Assembly (NCBI RefSeq): GCF_036421855.1
Contig: NZ_JAZGOK010000005.1
Origin: Georgenia_B sunbinii
Lineage (GTDB): Bacteria; Actinomycetota; Actinomycetes; Actinomycetales; Actinomycetaceae
Length of the DNA stretch: 64,000 nt
Strand: one strand, 5' to 3'
The position numbers were made by a program, and so were the translations under genes. Of this stretch, positions 50,300-59,123 are shown piece by piece; within the stretch, counting starts at the first letter, position 1, and the number at the start of each line of letters is the position of its first letter. The notes below the pieces were generated by a model, which worked only from the letters and a program-made list of their open reading frames with translations, did no database searches and was not told the DNA's origin.

Positions 50300-51762
50300 G
50301 GCTGCCTCGCCGTCGTCAACGTGGTGTGGTGGGTCAGCGGCGTTGGCGTCCCGTCCGAGCCTGCCTCGTACTCCTCCAGCGGCACGCGCCCGTCGCTCCA
50401 GGCGTCGAGCACCGGCTCGACGATCCGCCAGCACTCCTCCGCGACGTCGCCGCGTACCGACAGCAACGGGTCCGCCTCGAGGACGCCGGCCAGCACTTCC
50501 CCGTAGGCGGGCAGCTCGCCGGCGCCGAAGCCGGTCGAGAGCGTCACCCGGTCGAGCGCCCACGGGTCGTCGGAACCGTTGATGTCGATATCGAGGTCGA
50601 GGCACTCGGGACCCAGGCCGATCCGCAGCCGTGTCGGCTGCGACGTGCCGGTGAGCCCGACCGGCAGGTGGGGCACCGGCTTGAAGGTGATGAGCGCCTC
50701 CTTCCGGGTGGGCGTGATGCCCTTGGCCGACCGGAGGGTGAAGGGCACGCCCTTCCACCGCCAGTTGTCGATGAAGAACGTCACCTCGGCCAGCGTCTCG
50801 GTCTGCCGCGCCGGGTCCACCCCGGGCTCCTCGACGTACGCCGGCAGCTGGCGCCCCTCGACCGCGCCCGCCCCGTAGCGGGCGCGCCGGCTGTACCTCT
50901 CCGGTTCACCCGCCCGGGTGGCACGCAGCACCTGGGCGATCCGGTCGCGGACGTCGCGCTCTCCCAGGGTGCTCGGCGGGCCCATGGTGATCAGTGCCAG
51001 CACCTGCAGCAGGTGGCTCTGGATCATGTCCCGCAGCGCGCCGGAGCTGTCGTAGTACCGGGCGCGCCCTTCGAGCGCACGGCTCTCGTCGTAGACGATG
51101 TCCACCCGCTCGACGTGCGCGGCGTTCCACACCGGTTCGAAGATCCGGTTCGCGAAGCGGAACCCGAGGATGTTCAGCACCGTGCTCTTGCCCAGGAAAT
51201 GGTCCACCCGGTGAACGTGGTCCTCCGGGACCAGCCGCCCGACGACGTCGTTCAGCCGGCGCGCCGACTCCTGGTCGGTCCCGAACGGCTTCTCGATGAT
51301 CAGGCGGGTGCCGGCGGGCACGCCGATCTCCTCGAGCGCGTGGCAGGCGCGCTCGGTGACCGCCGGCGGCAGCGCGAAATAGATCCCCAGCGGAGCCTCG
51401 CACTCGCGCAGGACGCGACGAAGATCCTCGGCGCGGGTGACATCGGCCTGCCGGTAGACGGACTCGCGCTCGAGGCGCCGCAGCGTGGCCGCACCGGGTT
51501 CCTGCTCGAGCGGCGTGAACCGTTCCCACGGTGGCATCTCGATGCTCGGCTCGACCGCGAAGACCTCGCGCAACCTCGCGCGCCACCGCTCGTCGTCCCA
51601 GTCCTCCACACCGGCGCCCACCAGGCGCAGGTCCGGGCTCCGCCCGGTGGCCAGCAGCCGCCCCAGACCAGGCAGCAGCAACCGACCAGCAAGATCGCCG
51701 CTGCCGCCCAGGACGAGCAGCGTGCGGGTCTCCTCACCGGACCTCTGGGGCACCTCGGTCAT
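50296..51762 (-). CDS. zwf: glucose-6-phosphate 1-dehydrogenase
   Basis: A 488-residue enzyme of the oxidative pentose phosphate pathway, giving NADPH and 6-phosphogluconolactone. The N-terminal Rossmann motif is LVLGGSGDLAGRLLLPGL. Substrate-binding EKPFGTD is near 160 and the catalytic DHFLGK near 185. ALRDMIQSHLLQVLALITM completes the family pattern. The ATG at 51760-51762 has GGAAGGAAG upstream; an in-frame start at 51831 would add 23 residues. It may be an isozyme; it is divergent from mug. Confidence 0.92.
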   Translation of the reverse strand: MTEVPQRSGEETRTLLVLGGSGDLAGRLLLPGLGRLLATGRSPDLRLVGAGVEDWDDERWRARLREVFAVEPSIEMPPWERFTPLEQEPGAATLRRLERESVYRQADVTRAEDLRRVLRECEAPLGIYFALPPAVTERACHALEEIGVPAGTRLIIEKPFGTDQESARRLNDVVGRLVPEDHVHRVDHFLGKSTVLNILGFRFANRIFEPVWNAAHVERVDIVYDESRALEGRARYYDSSGALRDMIQSHLLQVLALITMGPPSTLGERDVRDRIAQVLRATRAGEPERYSRRARYGAGAVEGRQLPAYVEEPGVDPARQTETLAEVTFFIDNWRWKGVPFTLRSAKGITPTRKEALITFKPVPHLPVGLTGTSQPTRLRIGLGPECLDLDIDINGSDDPWALDRVTLSTGFGAGELPAYGEVLAGVLEADPLLSVRGDVAEECWRIVEPVLDAWSDGRVPLEEYEAGSDGTPTPLTHHTTLTTARQP

Positions 51763-51898
51763 GATCTTCCTTCCGACGACGGGTCGCTGGGGCAGCGGTC
51801 CCACGCGCACCATCATCCACGGCGACGTCAACTCCTACCCGTCCGGCGTGAGCCGCCCCGCCCGGCGCCGGTTCGTCCGGTGCCTCGACGTCGTGTCG

Positions 51899-51904
51899 TA
51901 GTGT
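51899..51904 (+). promoter_or_regulatory. candidate -10 of leaderless mug promoter
   Basis: TAGTGT is 6 nt before the ATG at 51911, without a Shine-Dalgarno sequence. Confidence 0.45.
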
Positions 51905-51910
51905 CGCGGC

Positions 51911-52480
51911 ATGGCTCGTGCTGCTGAGCGCCGTCCGACCCGGGCCGAGCTCCAGGCCGCGGCCGACCGCACGCTGCCCGACGTCGTGGGGCCGGGCATG
52001 CGGGTGCTGTTCTGCGGCATCAACCCGGGTCTCTACTCCGCGTGGACCGGCTACCACTTCGCCCGACCGGGCAACCGGTTCTGGCCCGCGCTGCACCGGT
52101 CCGGGTTCACCCCCCGCCAGCTGGCACCGGCGGAGCAGGAGGAGCTGCTCGGATTCGGGCTGGGCGTGACGAACGTCGTCGCGCGGGCGTCGGCGACGGC
52201 GGCCGAGCTGTCCACCGACGAGCTGCGCGCCGGTGGGCAGCGGCTGGCCGCCACCGTGGACCAGTGGCGGCCACCGTGGTTGGCGGTGCTCGGGGTGACC
52301 GCGTTCCGCACGGCGTTCGACCGTCCCGGGGCGACGTACGGCGAGCAGGACCTCCGGCTCGGTGCGACGCGGGTGTGGGTGCTGCCCAACCCGAGCGGCC
52401 TCAACGCCCACTTCACCCCGGAGAAGCTGGCAGCGGTCTTCGCCCAGCTGCGGCGCCAGGTCGACGAGCGCGCCGGCTGA
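51911..52480 (+). CDS. mug: G/U mismatch-specific uracil-DNA glycosylase
   Basis: A 189-residue MUG/TDG-family protein that removes uracil or thymine mispaired with G. Motif 1 is LFCGINPGLYSAWTGYHFAR (GINPGL). The second motif is LPNPSGLNAHFT (NPSGLN). Length fits. It begins a plus-strand gene just upstream of the SIR2-family gene, but separate promoter boxes suggest two units. Confidence 0.92.
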   Translation: MARAAERRPTRAELQAAADRTLPDVVGPGMRVLFCGINPGLYSAWTGYHFARPGNRFWPALHRSGFTPRQLAPAEQEELLGFGLGVTNVVARASATAAELSTDELRAGGQRLAATVDQWRPPWLAVLGVTAFRTAFDRPGATYGEQDLRLGATRVWVLPNPSGLNAHFTPEKLAAVFAQLRRQVDERAG

Positions 52481-52519
52481 CGCGAGCCCTCGGCGCAGGC
52501 GGCCGCGCACCTCAGTCGC

Positions 52520-52525
52520 TAACGT
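52520..52525 (+). promoter_or_regulatory. candidate -10 of leaderless SIR2-family gene
   Basis: TAACGT is 6 nt before the ATG at 52532; no ribosome binding site is present. Confidence 0.45.
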
Positions 52526-52531
52526 CAAGCC

Positions 52532-54046
52532 ATGAGCCGCGGCCACGTCTTCGTCGTCCACGCGAGGATCGGACACCTGGACTGCGACGCCATCGTCGTC
52601 CCGACGGATCGCTACTTCACGGTCGAGCCGCCGTGGCACGCCGCCCTGGGCAGCGAGCAGCTGTCCAGCTCGGCGATCGACGAGCTCACGCCGCGCAACT
52701 GGCCCACGCAGCGGTACGGCCGGGCGAGCGGGCAGACCACGCAGCCCACCTGGTTCGTCGATGTCGCTCGCTACGGCGGCGAGCCGGCCGACGAGCTGAG
52801 CGACGTCATGGCACGCCTCCGCGCCACGCTGACCGACATCGCGTCCGCCGGCGTGGCCAACGCCTCGGGGCGGGTCAAGCCGCTCGTGGCGATCCCGACC
52901 CTCGGCACCGGGCTGGGCGGCTTCGACGCCGTTCGCGGCGCGGTCATCGAGACCCAGCTCGAGACCTGCCAGCAGGCGGTCGACCGGCTCGATGTCGACG
53001 TCGTCATCGTCGCCGCCCAACCGGCCGACTACACCGCCTTCCAGCGAGCCCGGCGAGCCGGGAAGCAGCACTTCGACCTCTCGCCGGACCTGGTGAGCCG
53101 CGCCGAAGAGCTCGCGACACGTGCCGTCAGCGGCGAGCTCGCGCTGTTCGTCGGCGCCGGAGTGAGCATGGGGGCCGGACTCCCGTCGTGGACCGAGCTG
53201 CTCGAGCAGCTCGCGTCGCAGGCCGGGGTGGAGCTGGCGGGACTGGAGACCAGCCTCGACAAGGCCGAGCTTCTCCGCAGGAAGCTCGGGGACGAGTTCG
53301 GCCAGGCGGTGGTGCAGGCCGTCACCGGCTCGGACCGCTACGCGATCGCCCACTCGATGTTGGCCACGCTCGGCTGCACCGAGGTCATCACCACCAACTA
53401 CGACACGCTCTACGAGAAGGCCTCGGCAGACGTCGCCAACGAGACGCTGCCCGTCCTGCCGTACGGCGAGACCCTCCCGGGGCAGCCCTGGCTGCTGAAG
53501 ATGCACGGCGACGTCAGCCGTCAGGACGCCATCGTGCTCACCCGCAGCGACTACGTCCGGTACGACTCCCGGTCACGCCCGCTTGGCTCGGTCGTCCAGG
53601 CCCTGATGATGACCAAGCACCTGCTCGTGGTCGGTGCCTCGCTGACCGATGACAACTTCCTGCGGCTGGCCCATGAAGTCATGGAGTTCTACCGGAGCTC
53701 GCAGGACGCCGGCGCCGTCCGTCGACCGCTGGGAACCGTGATCGACATGTCGCTCAACCGGGCGAAGGAACTGCTGTGGGAAGGCACCTTCGACTACGTC
53801 GCGACCTCCACCCAGCCCGACACCGCCAACCAGGCTCGCGATCTCGCGATCTTCCTGGACCTGCTGGCGGCACTCGCCGCGCCGAACGCCCACCTGCTCG
53901 ACGAACGGTACGCCTATCTCCTCGACAGCCAGCGCGAGCACGACGCGGTCGACGCCGCTCGTCGCCTCCGAGCCCAGATCAGCGAGCTGGGCAGCGAGTG
54001 GGGAACGCTGATCCACGCGCTCGACCGCCTCGGCCCTCCTTCGTAA
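52532..54046 (+). CDS. SIR2-family protein with macro-like N-terminal domain
   Basis: A 504-residue protein. Residues about 1-180 resemble a macro-like fold, with DAIVVPTDRYFTVEPPW near 19-35 and PLVAIPTLGTGLGGFD at 117-132, the latter like the ADP-ribose-binding loop. Residues about 195-430 form a SIR2 domain: FVGAGVSMGAGLPSW (206-220), TTNYDTLYE (287-295), MHGDV (His325) and LVVGASLTDDNFLRLAHE (365-382). The Asn/His pair (N289, H325) that serves as catalytic residues in NAD-degrading SIR2 domains of defence proteins is present; there is no zinc-cysteine module of deacylases. NAD hydrolysis or ADP-ribose sensing, possibly in phage defence, is inference. Confidence 0.85.
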   Translation: MSRGHVFVVHARIGHLDCDAIVVPTDRYFTVEPPWHAALGSEQLSSSAIDELTPRNWPTQRYGRASGQTTQPTWFVDVARYGGEPADELSDVMARLRATLTDIASAGVANASGRVKPLVAIPTLGTGLGGFDAVRGAVIETQLETCQQAVDRLDVDVVIVAAQPADYTAFQRARRAGKQHFDLSPDLVSRAEELATRAVSGELALFVGAGVSMGAGLPSWTELLEQLASQAGVELAGLETSLDKAELLRRKLGDEFGQAVVQAVTGSDRYAIAHSMLATLGCTEVITTNYDTLYEKASADVANETLPVLPYGETLPGQPWLLKMHGDVSRQDAIVLTRSDYVRYDSRSRPLGSVVQALMMTKHLLVVGASLTDDNFLRLAHEVMEFYRSSQDAGAVRRPLGTVIDMSLNRAKELLWEGTFDYVATSTQPDTANQARDLAIFLDLLAALAAPNAHLLDERYAYLLDSQREHDAVDAARRLRAQISELGSEWGTLIHALDRLGPPS

Positions 54047-54102
54047 CCGGGCCGATCGAGGGCCACGGCTCGCTGCTCGGGACGCAGCTCGGCAGGTGGT
54101 GC

Positions 54103-54933
54103 TCACAGCCGCGGCGGACCCTGCTGGATCCGGGCGAGCAGGTTCTCCGGCCGGGACGCGGCGCCCTCCCACCGCGACTCGATCCACCAGGTCGCCCCGG
54201 CCGAAGCGAGCTCGCGGACGTGGGCGGTGCCGTCGTCGTCGTCGGGCAGCACACCCTCGACGACGATGTCGAAACCGGCGCCGCCGTCCGGCCGGCGCTC
54301 GGCCGCCCAGCCGCGGATCTCGGCGACCATCTCCGGCGTCACCCGGTGCTCCCGGCCCGCGAGCGGGACGGGCAGCACGCCGTCCCACCGCACCGCGCGG
54401 TTCATCGACCGAGGCGCCGGCCACGCACCCACCACCCAGATCGGGACGCGTGGCCGTTGCACGGGCCGGGGTCGGAAAACCAGGTCCGAGACCCGGTGGT
54501 GGGTGCCGGTATAGCTGAACGGCTCACCCCGCCAGGCGAGGTCGAGGATCGCCAGCGAGTCGTCCAGCAGCTCGGCGCGGGTGCGGCGGTCGGTGGTGGC
54601 GCCCGAGACGCGGCTGAACCCGCCGTCGTCCACCGCGCCGAGCCCCACCGGAATCACCAGCCGCCCGCCAGAGAGGTGGTCCACCGTGATCGCCTCCCGG
54701 GCGACCTGCCACGGCTGCCGGCGCGGCAGGGCGAAGACCATCGCGCCCAGCCTGATCCGGGAGGTTCGGACGGCGATCGCGCCGAGCAGCGCCCACGGGT
54801 CGAAGGTGTCGGTCGGCCCGATGCTGATGCCGTCCCAGGTGAAGAAGCCGTCCCAGCCGGCGTCCTCGGCGGCAACCGCCATCGCCACGACCTGCTCGGC
54901 GGACGCGAAGGTCCCGACGACTCCGAACTTCAT
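54103..54933 (-). CDS. LLM-class flavin/F420-dependent oxidoreductase
   Basis: A 276-residue luciferase-like monooxygenase-family enzyme: MKFGVVGTFASAEQVVAMAV, AAEDAGWDGFFTWDGISI, LGAMVFALPRRQPWQVAREA, LSGGRLVIPVGLGAVDDGGF and IWVVGAWPAPRSMNRAVRWD. The (beta/alpha)8 barrel uses FMN or F420. The pathway is not shown. A TAGCGT box lies 6 nt before the ATG (54940-54945). It converges with the SIR2-family gene. Confidence 0.87.
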   Translation of the reverse strand: MKFGVVGTFASAEQVVAMAVAAEDAGWDGFFTWDGISIGPTDTFDPWALLGAIAVRTSRIRLGAMVFALPRRQPWQVAREAITVDHLSGGRLVIPVGLGAVDDGGFSRVSGATTDRRTRAELLDDSLAILDLAWRGEPFSYTGTHHRVSDLVFRPRPVQRPRVPIWVVGAWPAPRSMNRAVRWDGVLPVPLAGREHRVTPEMVAEIRGWAAERRPDGGAGFDIVVEGVLPDDDDGTAHVRELASAGATWWIESRWEGAASRPENLLARIQQGPPRL

Positions 54934-55011
54934 CCACCGACGCTACCGCCGCAGCGCGATGGCGAACAGGCCTGGCGCCGAACCGGTGGAGCACCGAGGC
55001 GCCGGGGGCTG

Positions 55012-55029
55012 GTGGGTATTTCCACCCAC
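55012..55029. promoter_or_regulatory. dyad in divergent LLM/monooxygenase gap
   Basis: GTGGGT and ACCCAC arms are separated by ATTTCC, in the 166-bp gap between divergent genes starting at 54933 and 55100. An operator for a regulator is possible. Confidence 0.35.
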
Positions 55030-55099
55030 ACGGGCGCCGGGGAAACATGGGCAGCACGCCCGACGCGGCGCTCCCCCGCGCGAACCTAACGTCGTCGAC

Positions 55100-56197
55100 A
55101 TGGACATCACCGAGATCGAGACGGTCATCATCGGCGCCGGCCAGGCGGGCCTGGCGACCGGTTACCACCTGCAGCGCAGGGGCCAGCCGTTCGTCATCCT
55201 CGACGCCAGCTCCCGGGTCGGCGACAACTGGCGCCGGCAGTGGGACCCCCTCGCGCTCTACTCGCCCGCCCAGTACGACAGCCTGCCGGGCCTGCCGCTG
55301 CCCGCCGAGAAGTGGACGTACCCGGGCAAGGACCAGGTCGGTGACTACCTGGAGAGCTACGCCCGTCACTTTCAGCTACCGGTGGCACTCGAGGCCCGGG
55401 TCCGGACGCTCGAGCGGCACGGGGAGAAGTACGTCGTCACCACCGACCAGGGGCGCTACCGCTGCGACAACGTCGTGGTCGCCACCGGCACCTTCGGCCG
55501 CACGCCGCACGTGCCGGCGGTCGCGGAGAAGCTCGACCCGTCGATCCTGCAGCTGCACTCCAGCGAGTACCGCCGACCCGGCCAGCTGCAGGACGGCCCG
55601 GTGCTCGTGGTCGGGGCCAGCCACTCCGGGACCGACATCGCGTTCGAGGTCGCCCAGACCCACCCGACGATCCTCGCCGGTCGCGACTGCGGGCAGATCC
55701 CGCCGCGGCTCGACTCCCGCGCGATGCACGTGATCTTCCCGGTGCTGATCTTCGCGTGGCGCCACGTCCTCACCCGTCGCACCCCCATCGGGCGGCGCAT
55801 GATGCCGCACATCCGCTTCCACGGCGGCCCGGCGCTGCGGGTCAAGCGGGCCGACCTTGCATCCCGCGGGGTCGAGCGCGTCACCTCTCGGATCGAAAAG
55901 GTCCGCGGCGGGCTCCCGGTGGTCGACGGGAAACCCCGCGACGTGGCGAACGTAATCTGGGCGACCGGCTTCCGGCAGGACTTCGACTGGATCGGGCTGC
56001 CGATCCGCGACGAGGACGGCTATCCCCGGGAGCTGCGCGGCGTGGTCGACGGCGCCCCCGGGCTGTACTTCTGCGGGCTCAGCTTCCAGTACGCGTTCAG
56101 CTCGATGCTCGTCACCGGGGCCGGTCGCGACGGCGACTACGTCGCCGGCCGGATCGTCGCCCGACAGCACCGCGCGAGAACCGCCGTGGCTGCCTGA
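55100..56197 (+). CDS. FAD-dependent monooxygenase/NAD(P)-binding flavoprotein
   Basis: A 365-residue flavoprotein of the flavin-containing monooxygenase/CzcO type. FAD motif is VIIGAGQAGLATGYHLQRRG, followed by VGDNWRRQWDPLALYSPA and the NADPH motif VLVVGASHSGTDIAFEVAQ. ATGTFGRTPHVP and IWATGFRQDFDWIGLP are typical of the family. TAACGT (55087-55092) is 7 nt from the ATG. The next gene is a TPR-LuxR regulator, 33 nt downstream. Confidence 0.87.
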   Translation: MDITEIETVIIGAGQAGLATGYHLQRRGQPFVILDASSRVGDNWRRQWDPLALYSPAQYDSLPGLPLPAEKWTYPGKDQVGDYLESYARHFQLPVALEARVRTLERHGEKYVVTTDQGRYRCDNVVVATGTFGRTPHVPAVAEKLDPSILQLHSSEYRRPGQLQDGPVLVVGASHSGTDIAFEVAQTHPTILAGRDCGQIPPRLDSRAMHVIFPVLIFAWRHVLTRRTPIGRRMMPHIRFHGGPALRVKRADLASRGVERVTSRIEKVRGGLPVVDGKPRDVANVIWATGFRQDFDWIGLPIRDEDGYPRELRGVVDGAPGLYFCGLSFQYAFSSMLVTGAGRDGDYVAGRIVARQHRARTAVAA

Positions 56198-56230
56198 CGC
56201 GCCGTAAACTCGCTGGTGGAGGTTCCCGCG

Positions 56231-57847
56231 ATGAGCGTCAGCGAGCTCGGGCAGGCACGTACCGCCTTCGGACGCGGTGACTGGCAGGTCGCGTTCGACG
56301 GTTGGGCCGCAGCGGACCCGGGCGCGCTCGCCGCCGTCGATCTGGCGGACCTCGCCACCGCAGCCGAGCTGCTCGGCCACCACGACGACGCCGTGGTGGC
56401 GCTGCAGCAGGCCTTCGGCCGGTGGCAGGAGGAGGACCGGGAGCGGGCGGTGAGATGCGCCTTCCGGCTGGCGATGACGACGGCCACCCACGGCGAGCCG
56501 GCGATGGCCGCCGGTTGGACCGCCCGCGCGGAGCAGCTGGTCGCCGGCAGCGACGGCGCCGCCCGCGGCTGGGTCGCCTTCCTGCGGATGTTCCGCGCCC
56601 TGGGCGCCGGCGCGTACGACGTCGCCGCGGCCGCCGCGGACGAGGCCGTCGCCGTCGGACGCCGTCACCACGACACCGACCTCATCACCATGGGGGTGTG
56701 CTCCCAGGGGCGGTTGGCGATCTACGCCGGCCGGATCAGCGCCGGGCTGGCGCTGCTCGACGAGGCGATGGTCCGGGTCATCGCCGGCGAGGCGTCACCG
56801 ATCATCGCCGGCCACGTCTACTGCACCGCGATCGAGGGCTGCCAGGAGATCAGCGACTTCGGCCGGGTGGCGGAGTGGACCTCGGCCCTCGAGCGCTGGT
56901 GCGCAGCGCAGCCGGGACTGCTCATCTTCACCGGCCAGTGCGCCGTCCACCGCGGCCAGCTGATGCGGATCCGCGGCGAGTGGTCGGCCGCGCTGGACGA
57001 GTTCGCGCGGGCCGCCGAGCGCTACCGGCAGGTCGGCGCGCCCGACGCCATCGGGCAGGCCGCCTACGAGGCCGGCGACGTCCACCGGCTGCGCGGCGAC
57101 TGGCAGCAGGCCGACGCCGCCTACCAGGTCGCCGCCGACCACGGCTACGACCCGCAGCCCGGCCTCGCACTGCTGTGGCTGGCGCGCGGCCAGACCGACG
57201 CGGCACGGCAGGCGCTGGACCGGTTGCTGGCCGAGGGCGGCGGCCCGGTCCAGCGCTGCCGGCTGCTGCCGGCCGACGTCGAGGTCCTTCTCGCCACCGG
57301 TGACGTCGAGCGGGCACGGCAAGCGGCCGATGAGCTGACCGCGCTGGCCGCGACGTTCGGCTGCCTCTCCGTCGACGCGATGGCCGCCCACGCGTCCGGC
57401 GCCGTCGAGCTGGCCGCCGGCGACGCCCTGGGCGCGCTCCCCTACCTGCGCAAGGCGCACCAGCTGTGGACGAGGGCCGAGTCCCCCTACGAGTGCGCCC
57501 GGGTGCAGGTGCTCCTCGGGCTCGCGATGGCCACCGTGGGCGACGTCGGCTCCTCCCGGCGCGAGCTCGAGGCGGCCCGGGGCACCTTCCGGCGGCTCGG
57601 CGCGCGTCCCGCCGCGGACACCGCGGCCCAGCACCTGGCACCACCGGCGCTGCCGGCCGGGCACACCGCCCGGGAGGTCGAGGTGCTCCGGCTGGTCGCC
57701 GCCGGGCGCAGCAACGCGCAGATCGCGACCAGCCTGGTGCTCAGCGAGAAGACCGTTGCCAGGCACCTGTCCAACATCTTCGGCAAGCTCGACGTCGGCT
57801 CCCGGACCGCCGCCACGGCGTTCGCCTTCACCCACGGACTGGTGTGA
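56231..57847 (+). CDS. TPR-containing LuxR-type transcriptional regulator
   Basis: A 538-residue protein. Residues about 1-460 are alpha-helical TPR-like repeats (LGHHDDAVVALQQAFGRWQE; AALDEFARAAERYRQVGAPD; ADAAYQVAADHGYDP). The C-terminal LuxR HTH is at about 470-535 (HTAREVEVLRLVAAGRSNAQ; VLSEKTVARHLSNIFGKLDV). It lacks the N-terminal ATPase of LAL/MalT proteins. ATG at 56231 is chosen because GGAGG lies 8 nt before it; the ORF could start at GTG 56216. It may be cotranscribed with the flavoprotein gene upstream. Confidence 0.85.
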   Translation: MSVSELGQARTAFGRGDWQVAFDGWAAADPGALAAVDLADLATAAELLGHHDDAVVALQQAFGRWQEEDRERAVRCAFRLAMTTATHGEPAMAAGWTARAEQLVAGSDGAARGWVAFLRMFRALGAGAYDVAAAAADEAVAVGRRHHDTDLITMGVCSQGRLAIYAGRISAGLALLDEAMVRVIAGEASPIIAGHVYCTAIEGCQEISDFGRVAEWTSALERWCAAQPGLLIFTGQCAVHRGQLMRIRGEWSAALDEFARAAERYRQVGAPDAIGQAAYEAGDVHRLRGDWQQADAAYQVAADHGYDPQPGLALLWLARGQTDAARQALDRLLAEGGGPVQRCRLLPADVEVLLATGDVERARQAADELTALAATFGCLSVDAMAAHASGAVELAAGDALGALPYLRKAHQLWTRAESPYECARVQVLLGLAMATVGDVGSSRRELEAARGTFRRLGARPAADTAAQHLAPPALPAGHTAREVEVLRLVAAGRSNAQIATSLVLSEKTVARHLSNIFGKLDVGSRTAATAFAFTHGLV

Positions 57848-57880
57848 CTTGCCGGCGAGACGGACCAGCACGATGCCCCG

Positions 57881-58915
57881 CTACGGCACGATGACCGCGC
57901 GACCGCGCAACGTGCCCGCGTGGAGCTTCTCGTAGGCCCGCGGCGCGTCGTCGAGGGAGAAGACCTCGGTCTCCACCGACACCGCACCCGTGCGAGCCAG
58001 CTCGAGCACCTCGAACAGCTCGTGGCGGTAGCCCCAGTACGGTGCGCTGACCGCGGACTCGAAGGGCCGGTCGAGGAAGCCGACCGGCAGCGTCCCGCTC
58101 CCGACGCCGACCATCACCTGGCGGCCGCCGACGGCGATCATCTTGCTGCCGAGCTCCATCGTCGGCTGGACGCCGACGAAGTCGAACACCGCCTGGGCGC
58201 CACGGCCGCCGGTGAGTCGCTTGACCTCCTCGACCGCGTCGTCGTTCGACAGGAACGCGTGGTGGGCGCCGACCTCCCGTGCCAGCGCCAACTTGTCCTC
58301 GTTGACGTCCAGCGCCACCACGGTGGCCGACGTCATCGCCCGCAGGATCTGGATCCCGACGTGCCCGAGGCCGCCGGCACCGATCGCGACCGCGGTGGAT
58401 CCGGGCACCAGCGCCGGCAGCGCGGTCATGATGGCGTGGTAGGGCGTGAGGCCGGCGTCGGTCAGTGAGACGCTGGCGACCGGGTCGAGGTCGCCCAGCG
58501 GCACCAGGTGGCGGGCGCTGTCGACGATCATGTACTCCGCCATCGCGCCCGGCGAGCCGAGCCCGGGCGGGGCGATACCGAGCTCGCCGGCCCGGGGGCA
58601 GTAGTTCTCCTTGCCCTGGGCGCACAGGTAGCAGTGGCCGCAGCCCCACGGTCCGTAGACCGCCACCGACTCACCGAGGCTCACGCCGGTGACTCCGGCG
58701 CCGAGCTTGTCGACGACGCCGGCTCCCTCGTGGCCCAGGGTGAGCGGAAGCCCGTAGATGTACTGCTCCTGCGGCAGGCTCATGACGAACTCGTCGGAGT
58801 GGCAGACACCGGCCGCGCTGACCTTGAGCCGCACCTGCCCCGGTCCCGGATCGGGCGTCTCGATCTCGACGACCTCGGGTCCTGCGCCGATAGTGCGGTA
58901 TTGCAGTGCTTTCAT
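57881..58915 (-). CDS. zinc-dependent alcohol dehydrogenase (NAD(P)-dependent, MDR)
   Basis: A 344-residue dehydrogenase of the MDR family: MKALQYRTIGAGPEVVEIET, CHSDEFVMSLPQ (catalytic Cys), GHEGAG (His-Glu), structural zinc CGHCYLCAQGKENYC and the nucleotide motif AIGAGGLGHVGIQILR. It is similar to long-chain or aryl alcohol dehydrogenases. The ATG at 58913-58915 has GAGAGG upstream. An in-frame start at 59242 lies far upstream and overlaps the RpiB-like gene, so it is not used. Confidence 0.88.
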   Translation of the reverse strand: MKALQYRTIGAGPEVVEIETPDPGPGQVRLKVSAAGVCHSDEFVMSLPQEQYIYGLPLTLGHEGAGVVDKLGAGVTGVSLGESVAVYGPWGCGHCYLCAQGKENYCPRAGELGIAPPGLGSPGAMAEYMIVDSARHLVPLGDLDPVASVSLTDAGLTPYHAIMTALPALVPGSTAVAIGAGGLGHVGIQILRAMTSATVVALDVNEDKLALAREVGAHHAFLSNDDAVEEVKRLTGGRGAQAVFDFVGVQPTMELGSKMIAVGGRQVMVGVGSGTLPVGFLDRPFESAVSAPYWGYRHELFEVLELARTGAVSVETEVFSLDDAPRAYEKLHAGTLRGRAVIVP

Positions 58916-59123
58916 GGTTCGGTCCTCTCTGGGCGGTGCGTTCGGGCAGCTCGAGCATGTCAGCCCCGTCGGCCGGTTGCCTGGGCACGACGTCCCGCGT
59001 GGTCTCGACCATCGTCGTCCCCGCGGAGAAGATCGGCGCCGGCACAGTGGCGATCTCAGTCGCCGCCATGGACGATGATCGGCAGGTGGAGTGTTCAGGC
59101 ATCGGCAGAGAGGGATCAGACCT

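Noticed and set aside
58916..59123. Hidden gene or RNA in the 208-bp gap
   Set aside because: Only short frames without motifs and no stable repeat structure were seen; it probably just holds two divergent promoters.
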